A DNA stretch of 50,683 nt. Source: Smittium culicis (taxonomy: Eukaryota > Kickxellomycota > Harpellomycetes > Harpellales > Legeriomycetaceae). The notes under the pieces are model-generated. The model did not search any database. It was not told the DNA's origin and was given only the letters and a program-made list of their open reading frames with translations. Of the stretch, positions 31,486 through 43,352 are shown piece by piece (the first letter of the stretch is position 1; the number at the start of each line of letters is the position of its first letter). The position numbers and the translations under genes are program-made. The stretch lies in the NCBI GenBank assembly GCA_001970855.1, contig LSSN01002151.1:1-50683 (forward strand), read 5' to 3'.

Positions 31486-34400
31486 CCCTTTCTCGGTCGG
31501 CAAAACAATAAAATTAAAAAGATTATTATTTTTGCACTTATATTACTTTCAAATTTATCCTCATTTGTCTGATATTGTATGCCTTAATTTGAGGTTCTTG
31601 TACGTTTTTATTTAAAGGCTATACTTAACACTTATAAGCCAAATCATGTTTCTTGTTTCAATTAGCTCGTTTGTGTGTTAATTTTAAGTAAATAATCTGT
31701 AAAACCATGATTGGTTATGTATAATTGTTTATGAGTATGTTTGTGGGTATTTGAGATATATTCTAGAAAAATCGGCGAGACAAAAAAATTACATAACTCT
31801 TTTCCAACTAAATGTCTTGGCTATTTTTTTTTTCAGAGAAATTTTTGGTACGATAACAATAATAGAAGCTATGCCAAGAATCTTGACTAATTTTGTTATC
31901 CTTGTATTGTTTATTAGTATATTTATTTTGTTAACAAATAAAAAAAATTAGAGCCCAATTCTTTACTGAATATCGGAATTAAAAGTTGTTTATGCAATCG
32001 AGTTAGCTAATTTATATTCTAAAAAATTATTATTATGCTTTCAAATGGCAAAGTCATAAATTTAACGTTATTCAAACGATTTATAATTAACAAAAAAATA
32101 CATTAAAGTGTACTTCATAAGCAATAATAGTTTCAAAAATAGAAAAACACTGGATAAATAATCAAAACCAATGGTACATTATGACACTGATGACACTGAC
32201 AGATTACCCAAGCTATATCATTGCTTTTAAAATTCCTTTAAAAACATCTTAAAAATGCCAGCAAAGAAAATCTTTTCTACAACAATGCCATAGCTATTTT
32301 AAAGCTGTTATATGGTCATTTATTATATTTTATCCTCAAATTAAAGTACCAAATTAAAGCCTCCCGCCCAAGAAATGGGTAAATAATAACTAGATATGTT
32401 TCCATTCAAGGTTCGAGGATAGGGAGGATAAATATCAGTTTTGGGAAGTTATAGCGCAGTTTACTAATAGTGGCTTTTTAAAAAGCATTCCCAGTTAAAA
32501 AGTAGTTATAAGTATAATATTTAAAATACTTGGCCCTTATCTTATAGATAATTGATTTGACCATAGCCATGAGATTTTGTTGATCTTGTAATTGAAATTA
32601 GATATCTTGTGTAATTAATGAAGCCCTTGATAAATGCTTGTATAAAAAAATTGTATAATCATCATAAAATCGAATTATTATAATTTATTTTTTTCAATTA
32701 TTATGTGGTAAACATAAAAATACTTCATTAGTAGGACGCTTGCAATTAGAAATTAAAGAATTTCCCTTGATTTTTTTTTGGTACGAATGTGCAGTTTTAT
32801 TTAGAAATCTTTGGATTATAGTTTTGTGATCAGAATACTTTATGGAATGAAGTGTGTAAAGATTGTAATTTTAGAGATACTTTTAATTTTACTGTACTAT
32901 TACATAAATGAAAAAGTCAATAAAAAAATGGCGAAGTAATAAATAACAGTTCATCATGACTAACTATTATGCGTTAATATACTATCACATCTCCTTTTTT
33001 AAACTTTATTGTATTAAATACTGGAGAAAAAAAGAGCGAAATACAATTTTAATAAAAAGCTAGAAAGAGATAGATTAATTCTTTTCACTGTTTATTTGAA
33101 ATAGTATTTCAAATGAATTTGTTTTTTTTACAATATGTTTATTTTTAAGGGGGTGTTTTTATATAGCTTAGTCTCTAATTAAATACCATACCATATTTTG
33201 TTATTACACTAGTGACTAGCATAAAAAAAATTCTATTTGGTTTAAAGACCCTAGGTTGGTAGATTGATCCCATTTCCCTTTAAGGTACGCAGCCGGTAGA
33301 CTGGTAGATGAATTTATTAGCATTAGAATATTAGTTTTTTTGTGCTTTGTACCAACTTTACTATTTTTTTAGTTTACTTATCCGCATATTTTCTTTTATT
33401 GTTATCGTACCAATAAAATTCCATAATTAAAAAAAAAAAGTTTCAAGGCCCTATTATTATTTTTAAACTTTTTGTTTATTTTAAATTTAAAAGAATTTTG
33501 AGCATCTTAGAGTTTTGAGATTATTTTTTATAATGCAGATGCATACCAGCAAATGAGGTAATAAAGCGATTTTATCAGCATAAGTATAGAATTTTAGCTA
33601 AAACATTTTATTTATATTGATTATCTAAATTATATTTCTAGGATGGTAATTGTCAGTCATCAGAAAAGTATGTGATGTGCAATTCATCATAAACATTGGT
33701 ACTTTAATTTTTTTAAAAAAAAACCGATAGCTTCTGTCTAATATATATTATCACAAAGGTTTCCGTTTTGTTCCAGAATTTAGTTCATTTGCTTGTGCTC
33801 TTAATTTTCCGCAGCATTTGCTAGTTCTTTTTGTGTCGCGATATTAGACAATGCCAATAGGGCTATATAGTAATGAGTTTTATCACATAAACTTATTTAG
33901 TTATTTTTTTAAAAAGTGCAGATGTTTTTTAGATTTAATATGTTTTGGAGGGGCGACGAGTTTAAGTGCTAGAGCCCTAAAAATGCGCCGCAGCTATTGG
34001 GATTTCGTTAATATAGCAATTTTTTTATTTGTAAAATTCTATTAAAAATAAAACTAATTAACTAAGCCTAATTAGAGTTACAAGCATAAATCAGATGTGT
34101 AATGAACACCAATCAGCAATCCCTAATTCCAGCAACCAGACTTTTCTACTGATTTTGCGTTTTCTCGTATGTAATTTGTTGTTGCAACTTTAATGCAAGC
34201 GTGGATTCTAATTGCATTAAAGCTTACAAGTTAATGTTTACAAGTAAATTATATTTCCCTCGTGGCTTAACAACTATTCTCTGCAGTGCCCACTTCTTTA
34301 TAAATAGTTCCCATAAAATCTTATTTCAATAACCTTTTATTTATTAAACACAAAGTTATCTTTTTCTTTAAATATTTCTATTGAAATAGCATCAACAGTA

Positions 34401-34571
34401 TTTTAATAGTCATTTACTCCTTCTATCTTTAACTTAATAGCCCAGGCGCTCAAAAATTGATGGGGATAGTTTATTTTATACTATACTGTTAATAAGAATA
34501 ATATATCCTTTTCGCCTTCCCTACTATAAATTCGCAAACTCGAAAAAAAATCCTTTGGAAACGAATAAAAA
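31486..34571. other. Gene-poor region before the GTPase gene
   Basis: About 3 kb without a recognised gene. A second piggyBac-like terminus, CCCTTTCTCGGTCGG, starts at 31486 and shares the TTAA of the preceding MITE. Its partner is not clear, although a TTAA at 31678-31681 preceded by GTTTGTGTG is at a suitable distance. Plus-strand open frames at 31424-31615, 31751-31951 and 33851-34045 show no family features. Confidence 0.4.
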
Positions 34572-36925
34572 ATGACTTTGGAAAACACAATCCAGTATAA
34601 GGTCGATTTCGACGCATTGGACGAACAAATGGCCAACTTGAATATCGATTCAGACACTTCAGACATTGTTTTTAAAACGATAAAGGTATGTTGCTTTTTT
34701 TTTTTTTACTTTAAAATTAATGCAGTAAAACATCCTCCCTCCAATTCTTTTCTTCGGCAGAAATGATTATCTAGCACTTTTCTACAATCCAATTAAATTT
34801 TAATACACTTGTATAAATATTTATGATTTTTTATTACTATACTTTATTTCTAGGATCAAATTTCTGATCCTAATACTGAGCGTGAAGATTTCCTGATACA
34901 AACGTTCAATAAAACTTTCGAAATAGAGGGTCCTCAGACCATTTTTACTATCGGACCTAATGGTAATACTCTTTTATGCATAAAAAAATTCTTCAATTAT
35001 CACAATCTCTTTTTTTGCAAAGATATTAATCAACATAATTTAAAAATAGAACCTATATATTTTAAAACATACTATATGTTTACTTTTATATTTAGTTTAA
35101 AGTCAAACTTCAATTATACTTACCTTCATTTAATATAGAATACGGTCAAAATTTCGAGCTTGATGACGAACTTGTCAATGCGATAACCAGCCTTTTTAAG
35201 TTGATTTCTGGGCCTAGCAAGCTGAATTCAATTTGCAAACTAATATATGATTCTAAATATAATTCAGATAAAATTGACTCCTCATTGAATATTGAAAGTG
35301 TAACTCCTACCGATAAACCTGAGCTAAATAAAATTTCTGATAAAGCTAATCATCAAATTTCCCCACGCACCCTTTATTACCTGTTCAGAAAAATTCCTAC
35401 TCGAATTGAGGATACTATGGAAATAAGGATATCTGTTCTAGGAAATGTCGTAAGTTGAATTTACATTCGATCAATTCTCATAACCCCGCGTATTATTTAT
35501 TTATGAATTTTCTTTTTATTTTCTTTATATATCTACTTTTATATATCCAAAGCGAAGATGTTATCTTTTCTGAGTTTATTCTTATTCTTATTCTTTTTTT
35601 TTTTTTTTTTTTTCAAAATTTTGCATGTTTAGGATGCTGGAAAATCAACTATTCTTGGTGTTTTAACCAGAAACATCCTCGACAATGGTCGTGGAAGCGC
35701 TCGTTCAGCTGTATTCCGGCATAAACACGAAATCGATTCTGGGAGAACGTCGTCTATTGGAATGGAAATCATGGGATTCGATAAGGAGTCTTCTGAAGTT
35801 ATTACCGGAGATCAAAACCGTACACTACCATGGCCTGAAATAGCTTCACGTTCTTCTAAGATTGTTGCATTCCATGATCTAGCAGGACATGAAAAATATC
35901 TGCGAACAACAGTTTTTGGTCTTACTGGAGGTCTCCCAGAAGCTGTAATGCTTGTTGTTGGTGCAAATGCCGGAATGATAGGTATGGCAAAAGAGCACCT
36001 CGGGCTTACTCTTGCCCTCAAGCTTCCTGTATTTATTGTTGTCACTAAAGTTGACATGTGCCCTGCTAATGTCCTCGAAGCTACTATTAAGCAACTATTT
36101 AAGCTACTTAAGAGCAACGGTTGTCGTAAGGTGCCTTTATACATCAAATCCACAAAAGATGTAATCGAAGCTGCTACTCTACATTCTGGATCTGACCGTA
36201 CATGTCCAGTTTTCTTGGTCAGTAATGTATCTGGAAATGGCCTCGATCTTTTACGCAACTACATCAATTTCTACCCACAGTCAAACAAATATAATCGGAA
36301 TAAACCTGCAATAATGGAAATTCGCGAATCATACTCTGTTCCATTTGTTGGAACTGTTGTAAGCGGAGTTGTTTGGCAAGGCTCAGTTCATAGCGGTGAT
36401 CAATTTTGGATCGGACCAAACGAGTTTGGGCAGTTCACAACAACGGTAATCAAGTCCATTCACAACAATCGTAGTCCAGTTTCTGTATCATTTGCAGGCC
36501 AAAGTGCGTCATTCGCTTTAAAAAAAGTAGCTCGCAAGGATGTACGAAAAGGTTTAGTTCTGATATCAAAGGGCACTGATGTAAACGAAGAAATGCCAAA
36601 AGCGTACTACTGCTTCGAAGCTGATGTGCTTATTTTGTATCATAGCACAACAATTGACCTCAAATACCAAGCTGTTCTTCACTGTCGTGCTATCCGCCAA
36701 ACTGCTAGGATCGTAAGCATTTGCGACCAAGAGGATACTCTCAGAACAGGAGATAGGGCAAAGGTCGTTTTCCGATTTCTAGTTAGGCCTGAATACTTAA
36801 CTGTTGGGTCAAAAATAATTTTCCGTGAAGGAAGAACCAAAGGAGTTGGGAAAATTACAAGACTTTTGTCGCCAGAAGAAGAACGTGAAATAATGAAACA
36901 TAATATAAGTCAAAAAAATAAGTAA
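34572..36925 (+). CDS. GTPBP1: GTPBP1/GTPBP2-type translational GTPase, four exons
   Basis: Cytosolic EF1A-like GTPase. Animal GTPBP1 and GTPBP2 bind aminoacyl-tRNA and act in mRNA surveillance and rescue of stalled ribosomes. Proposed exons are 34572-34685, 34854-34962, 35139-35449 and 35633-36925 (608 residues). G1 is GNVDAGKST at 176-184, split by intron 3 between Val178 and Asp179. The Thr-containing switch I region has GRTSSIGMEI. G3 is DLAGH at 260-264, and G4 is TKVD at 316-319. The stretch CPANVLEATIKQL then SNGCRKVPL, and CPVFLVSNVSGNGLDLL, are diagnostic of GTPBP1/2 rather than EF1A. Beta-barrel domains 2 and 3 follow (YSVPFVGTVVSG). The N-terminal 170 residues are specific to the family. 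It converges with the N-myristoyltransferase gene. Confidence 0.93.
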
Positions 36926-37401
36926 CCAAAAAATAAGTCTTTAATATTATTCTTTATACTTTTATTCTCTTAAAACTTTTATTCTATCCACTTTTGCATC
37001 CCATCTTCACATTTTTCTCCTTTTCCATCTATTTTTTTTTTCCATATTCGTTTTCTTATACGTACTTTTAGTTACCAAATAAAATAAGTTTAATACGAAA
37101 ATAGTTAGCCTTTTTTTTTAGATATAAATTAATAACTTAATTCATGTTATTAAATTTCATGAAATGATCTTAATCTTGATACGTTTTGATTAATCGAGTA
37201 TTTTTTCTATATTATCTTTTATCTTTTGCCACGCTCCCTCGATATATACATTCTTTACTAGTGTTTTTTTCTTTTGCTGCCACAAAATAATTTCTTTTTT
37301 TCTTATTAGCTTTCACATATTATTAGAAACAAATCTTTTCAGCTGTATTTTTCAGGAGTTTTAGATGATTGCAATAAAGCAGCCTTAGGTAAAAATAAAC
37401 T
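36926..37401. other. 3' flank of the GTPase gene
   Basis: T-rich DNA after the stop codon, probably containing the 3' UTR. No feature is supported before the MITE at 37402. Confidence 0.4.
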
Positions 37402-37583
37402 TTAAATCATTTGACCTGAACTTTCAGATATAGCCAACAATGTTCAATTAAAATAATTTAATTCTGAGGCTTCAATAAACATTGGCATATTTTAAAATAA
37501 CAACAATTAATAAACCTGCTTATAAATTATAAACGAATCATGAAATTGATTTTTTTAAAGAGTGTTCGACGGGAAAGGATTAA
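37402..37583. repeat. piggyBac-type MITE family A, copy 3
   Basis: A 182-bp repeat. Its right end reads CGACGGGAAAGGA followed by TTAA (37580-37583). Its left end is TTAA followed by ATCATTTGACC, decayed. Read inward from the right, it aligns with the terminus at 50585 over about 65 bases (AAAATCAATTT, then TGATTCG and ATTTATAA shared) and, more loosely, with copies 1 and 2. It lies between two convergent genes. Confidence 0.65.
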
Positions 37584-37908
37584 ATTTTTGATAATGGATT
37601 TAGTTTAGCTCACATATTATTAACTGCTTGAATTTGCTAAAAAAAATTTTTTGCTTTGATTTTTCAATTACACTAAAAGGCATTTGATTAATTTTAAGGT
37701 ATTTATAAATGGTTTGAAATAGGTATTATTTTATATAAAAAAAGTATTGAGCTCATAAGCTAAGTGCATAAATAAATTTTGGTAGTTATACTTTATTGCA
37801 AAGTGTTCTATCAAGTCGACGTTTTTTAAATAACGGTATTTAGATAAGTAAAATAAATGATCATAAAATAGTTAAATAGAAAAAAAAACAGTGATGCTAT
37901 ATATTTTT

Positions 37909-39984
37909 TTACAGCATAGTGAGTCCAACATCATTCGGTTTTAGTCCATTCGCAACATAGTTGTAGAAGTAGTAGTGTAGTTTTCCATCACCAGCACCAA
38001 ATCTTAGTTGATCCAAAATCATTCCATTATCAAGAGTATTTACGCAATTAAGAACATCGAAGTTTTCCTATGCAATTGGATTAACATTTAATTAAGAAAA
38101 ATAGTAAAATTGACATTGTATAATTTGCGATATATTAAGCAAAAAAAAAGTAATAAAAGTTTACTCTTTTGGCCATCATCAAACAATTATACATGAGAAT
38201 TAAGAGGCGATCTTTCAGTTTTATTTCGTTCATTTGCTTGTGTGTCATTTCAGAGTTGGATAAATCTGTATTTGCAGCAGGCTCGGGGTTTGTTCCGTAA
38301 TAAAATAGGTACGCGCTGTTGATTAAATAGTTTAGCGGGGAGCTAGAGCTTTTGCTGTTTTTAGGGCTAGGTTTTGAAGGGTCACTATTTCTGAGCTTTA
38401 GAACAGTGCTAGGGAGCAAGTAGAAAGAGAAAAAATCAGTTATCTTACCAAGCTTTAAAACGTCCTCAACGACATAACTGTAAACAACATTATTCTTAGG
38501 CATTAGCCAATGCTTTGTAAGTTCATCAGATGAGAAAACTTGGTGCATTTTACTTCTTGAATTGAGATATTTGTTAACTAGTTTTCTAACCTGAGGGATA
38601 TCCCTTCCTTCGAGTGGTCGAAGTCCAGGTAGTTGAGCGGAAGTGTCAGAAATTATTTTATATTTGTTTATTAAGCGAGACATGGTCATTCCTGGGGGTA
38701 AATGGGAGAAACCACTATCAACAAGTTTTTTTGGGTTTAGTGGTCGATGGAAGTATCTAAGTAGGTAAAGTATAAGAATATTTTAGTGATTATTTCAAAA
38801 AAAAACTAGAAATATACAATAAATAAGAATATATAGAGTATCATACTGGCAAATAGCGAATGGTGTAGGAATTTGAATTCCAGCAGTGTAAACAGCTTGG
38901 AATATACCAGATAAGTTGATTCTTCTTGTAATTTCTTTAATTAAAATCGGCGCAAATCGTTGCTTTCTTATTTTCTTGTTTATGCACAAAAAGTTGATCT
39001 CGGCCATTTTCTTTTTTCTATTATTATAGTATACGATGAAACATTGATTAAAACGAGATAAAAAGTGGGATTATAGAAGGTTTTAGGCAAAATATTATAA
39101 ATAGATACATGTCTTTAACTCTCATTTCTACTTCTATTCCACTTATAAAACCGATAAGTTCTCTTTTTTTTGTCTTTTCGCGAACGCCTATGTGCCAATC
39201 AGGATTTTGGCCAGGCGGATTAAGACCCCTATTATTTACAAGAAAAAATTAATAATGATAAGTGGGGGTTTATTTTATTTTATATAAGATTATTTAATAA
39301 TTTAAATAGATAATAGCGAAAGGATACCATTTCAAAAACTCGGGAGTGTAATGGAATCTGAATAGCTCGTCAGAATCCTCAACATAATTTTTGGACAACA
39401 AGGTGTAGAGCTCAGTCATCTATAAAATAAATATGTTTAGTTAATATTTAGGTGAAAAATCAATTCAAATAAAAGTAGGATATATGATATAGACTGATAT
39501 AAGAACCTCTTTATCATTGTGAATATCTACTAAGCACCATTCGTAGCCTTCAGGTATTTCAATAGGATCTTTGGGGATTTTTTCAAATGGAGTGTCTTGA
39601 TGTAAAGGGCCGTCTTTTTTAATTGGTACATCTACATTACAAAGGAATTAATAATAAAAATGATTAGTGTGTTATATAAAGTTATTATTTTATAAATTGA
39701 CGACTAATTCTTAGAGATATAAAGTTACCAGGCTTTGGTACAGGTTGCGAGTCCCAAAATAAGTGTTCTTTTTTCTCATTAGCTTTAGATTTTTGGACAT
39801 CGTCAGCGTCTTCCAAGGTTTGTAAATTCAATTGATCGAGGATAAGCTTAATAGCATCATTTTGATTTTTTGTTGCGTTTATGGAATCCTTCAAAGATTG
39901 CTGTTTTTTTGCGGAAATATTGGAGCTGGTTGAGCTGGGCTGTTTTGAAGGATCAATATTTTTGTTATTTTCTTGATCGCTCAT
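37909..39984 (-). CDS. NMT1: Glycylpeptide N-tetradecanoyltransferase (N-myristoyltransferase), seven exons
   Basis: Cytosolic enzyme that moves myristate from myristoyl-CoA to the N-terminal Gly of target proteins; essential in the fungi tested. Proposed minus-strand exons are 39984-39729, 39631-39507, 39419-39328, 39228-39109, 39017-38847, 38756-38165 and 38067-37909 (504 residues). Order of motifs: [59 protein letters not shown] (signature 1), LAP-like [42 protein letters not shown], then FGAGDGKL (signature 2) and the C-terminal GLTML. The terminal Leu carboxylate is the catalytic base in yeast Nmt1. The N-terminal 85 residues are low in complexity, as usual. A Ser/Pro/Lys insertion lies in the C-terminal half. 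The exon 2 donor (GTTCTT) is the least typical junction. Confidence 0.95.
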
Positions 39985-42900
39985 AGTTTTTGGATTGATT
40001 TAAGTTTTAAAATTGATATTTATTGTCTGTGATTTAACTGAAATGGTATACCAGCAAACTTGTGGTGAAAGACTAAGATTTGGAAAGCTTGATCAAAAAG
40101 TTGTTTTTTTCACTAACTGTTGTTGTACACAAACTTGAGTGCAACTATCTACTAATTAATTTATTACCCATTATTCTCCTCATTAAAAATTAGGATAATA
40201 AAATTACACTCAAAAAGTATCATACCCAGTAAAATTATACAACAGAATTATTATTGGTGCCTGAAGAAAAGTAGGATGAAAGCCTATGACTTTTCTATGT
40301 AACCATCAAATAAAAATAAAGTACTGAACTTATAGCCAGTAAATACTAGTAAGTATGATCGAAACAAAAAAATTAAAGATTCTATTGGCCTGGACATTTT
40401 TCTTGTTTAATCTGGGCGTAATATTTAGTAGTAAAAATTTAATAGACTCATAAATTCTTGCGATAAATAAAATGGACCAACCAGATATAATTCCCAAACA
40501 AACGATACTAATTAGTGAAAAAGTGATACTTTTTTTTTTTAGCTTAGATTTACAGTTATTAAAATGTATATTAGCATAAAAATTAAAGTTTTTAATATAA
40601 TTCTAAAATATAAATAATAAACTCGCTGAGAAAGGAAGAAAATAGCGTTAAAATTAAATTAATTTTCGTGTTTTTTTTTATATATAAGATATCATAAGTT
40701 TCAAGTAGTTTTTTTACCTTCTCCATCCCCCCATCCTAGATAATGTCAATGTCAATCCCACTGCCCTATCTTCAATTAGATTTATCAGCCTATCTACTAG
40801 CTAAATAATATCAAAGTTAACTATTTCTGCATTTTAATAAGGGCTACATTTTTAAATAACTCCGAAAAATGCAGGATTAAACTAGCAAATATAAAATCGT
40901 AAAAAATTTCTTTTTATTTAATTGAACTTAATTCGATAATGGTTTTAATATCAATAATAATATATTTGGATCAATATCAGGTAGGTGTTACCTTACAGAT
41001 AGTAGTTTGAATTCATCTGCCAATGCTGTTCGTATAATATTTTATAAAAGAGATTATCATATATAGTTTATATAACTTGAACAATACTTTTAATTGGTTT
41101 TGTGAGGTTTAAATCGAACAAAATCTCATTAACAATATTTATACACGGGAGATTTCTACGAGAAGCAGGAAATATTTATTTAGTTATTTTATTGATAATG
41201 CGGTTAAATAAAATGATCGGTTGTATTAGGTATGCTACTTGGTACTATTCTATATAAGGATTATAATATTATATCTTTAATTTATCCTGTTAGAAGTAGA
41301 CACTGACTAGGAACTCAATTATCTCAACGAGTTCGATTTTGTTTGAAAGATATCAGGTTCATGACTCCATACTACTCCAGTCATCCAACCCACTTAAAGC
41401 AGTGTCAAGACATAAGATTTTGGTTTATATATTGATCTCAACTCATTTATGTATGCAGCTGATAATCCAGAAGGAGAGTATGTCGTAGCTAAGCTTAACC
41501 AAGCGCTACAACAAAGACAATAATTTTTATAAAAAAAACCATCTTTATAACCAAAGACAAGATTAACCTAGTTTCTTTACAAATAATTTTAATACTCAAT
41601 GTAAGTTTTTTTTATAGGAAAGCCTATCTTCTCTTTGTGAATTTTGATGATTCATCAAATTTTATTTTTTTATATTCATGCTTATTTTTATTTGCCTTGT
41701 TATTCAACTTTCTACCACTCCTCTTTACTCTAGATTATTCTTTACATTTATTTTTGCTTTAGCTTTCGCTATTACTTTCATTTATCTTTTATACAATATT
41801 AATAGCTCGCTTTCTTGATAATTAGGGAAAATAAAGTTATAAAAGAGAAAAATTTTATCCCAAAAGAGAAATGGGAAGAAATAAGATCTTAAAGGCATCT
41901 GATAACAATCCAAAATTTAAAGTTTAAATAATATATTCTATATTAAATAGACCCAAATAAAAATTATACAATCTAAAATAAAGCTATAAATGGAGTATTA
42001 GGAATACTTTGACAAATACTACGAAAATAATGCTAATTTTTTGCTTTGGTTGCTATATATAAAAATATCTCCTATTTATTTTATTATATACTATTTACTA
42101 AATTAACTATTAAATTAATTAATTTCTTTTCTATTTGTGGTTATTGTTATGAAAAAAATTATATATATTATTAAATTATTTTCTATAATAAACGCCAATA
42201 AAGGTAATTATATATAAAAAATTAGTTATCATTATATATAATTTTTATAAGTTTTTAATAGTAAGTTATATATTAATATGCGAATTATTAAACTGAATAG
42301 CTACCTTTTTATCGAGCTAAATTAAGCTTAAATAAATTAGTTTAGGTCAATAACTAAAGATTCGTTAAATTAGTCTATCTGTCTTCGAGTGCAATTTGTT
42401 TTAATTTATTACTAAATTATGTTTCATAGGTTTTTGACCCTTAAAAATCAGATATTGTTTAGATATTATTTATTCTCGATATTCAAGATAAAGATATTTA
42501 GTTTCGTTTTTTACAAGTTAATCTAACAAAATTTTCAACAAAAAAATATCCTGCACCAATTTAAATTTGAACAGAGATTAAGAAAAATCATAAGCGCGAT
42601 ATTTAAAAATATCTTTAAAGCTTCTAATAGAAATACTACTTATAGTATTTTTTATATGAATTTCAACTAATTAAATTTGTTGTGATTTTTACATATTTTG
42701 AAACAAATAAATATGTATAATATAGTATAGGAGGGTATTTAAATAATAGCTATTAAAAATTACAAAAATATAGGTCACTTTGGAATATTAGTAAAAATAA
42801 CGTGATATTATTTATAATACTCTTAAATAGGCGCAAGCTAATATATATGAAACGGTATCTATTAATATATCTATTTTAGGCATCGCCCGGGGTAGATTAT

Positions 42901-43352
42901 TAATAAGTTTATAAACCGGTGGCATTTTATCAAAAATATTGTTTTATAAAAAACATTTGCTTAAGCGAAAGTTTCATACTAGCAGAAATATATTTTTATA
43001 AAATTAAAAAATAAAAGAAAATATATATATAATTATTTTAAAAGTGAGAAAATATAGTTAGTATGATTTAATATATAAATCTTCAATTATCATATTATTT
43101 AGAGCTTCTTGCTATAAATTTTCTTTTTTTCGGTGTTTAGAATAATAAAAATGCAATGTATACGCAGATAAGCTTTTCATTTGAGGGAGTTATTCATCTG
43201 TTTACTTTATGTATACAATTTTATATGATTTTAAAGCAATTTCAAAAAATTTAAGATAAGGTGAATTATTCTTGTAGCTTTAAAAAGTACGCTATAAGAA
43301 TAAAAAGAATTATAATAGCGAATTGTATTTACTTTGCAAATTTAAATCACGC
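39985..43352. other. Gene-poor region with possible coding remnants
   Basis: No complete gene is recognised over 3.4 kb. Two islands are richer in G and C: 40720-40800, with a 21-codon frame MSMSIPLP..., and 41300-41525, whose last part can be read NPEGEYVVAKLNQAL before a TAA. Either could be an exon of a small split gene or an old repeat. I could not join them into a convincing model. Confidence 0.4.

Noticed and set aside
32350..32440. tRNA-like box B (GGTTCGAGG) with CCTCCC...GGGAGG arms
   Set aside because: No anticodon arm or D-arm can be folded and no box A is present. It is a chance match.
33285..33320. GCCGGTAGACTGG motif resembling the left end of MITE copy A1
   Set aside because: Only about 11 bases match (CGGTAGACTG) and no right-hand partner was found at the expected 180-200 bp.
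33851..34045. 64-codon plus-strand open frame with a G+C-richer centre
   Set aside because: No conserved motif, and an upstream promoter or exon could not be placed. It may be part of an old repeat.
35812..36258. 148-codon minus-strand open frame
   Set aside because: It lies opposite the GTPase core of the GTPBP1-type gene and has no family features; it is an antisense shadow.
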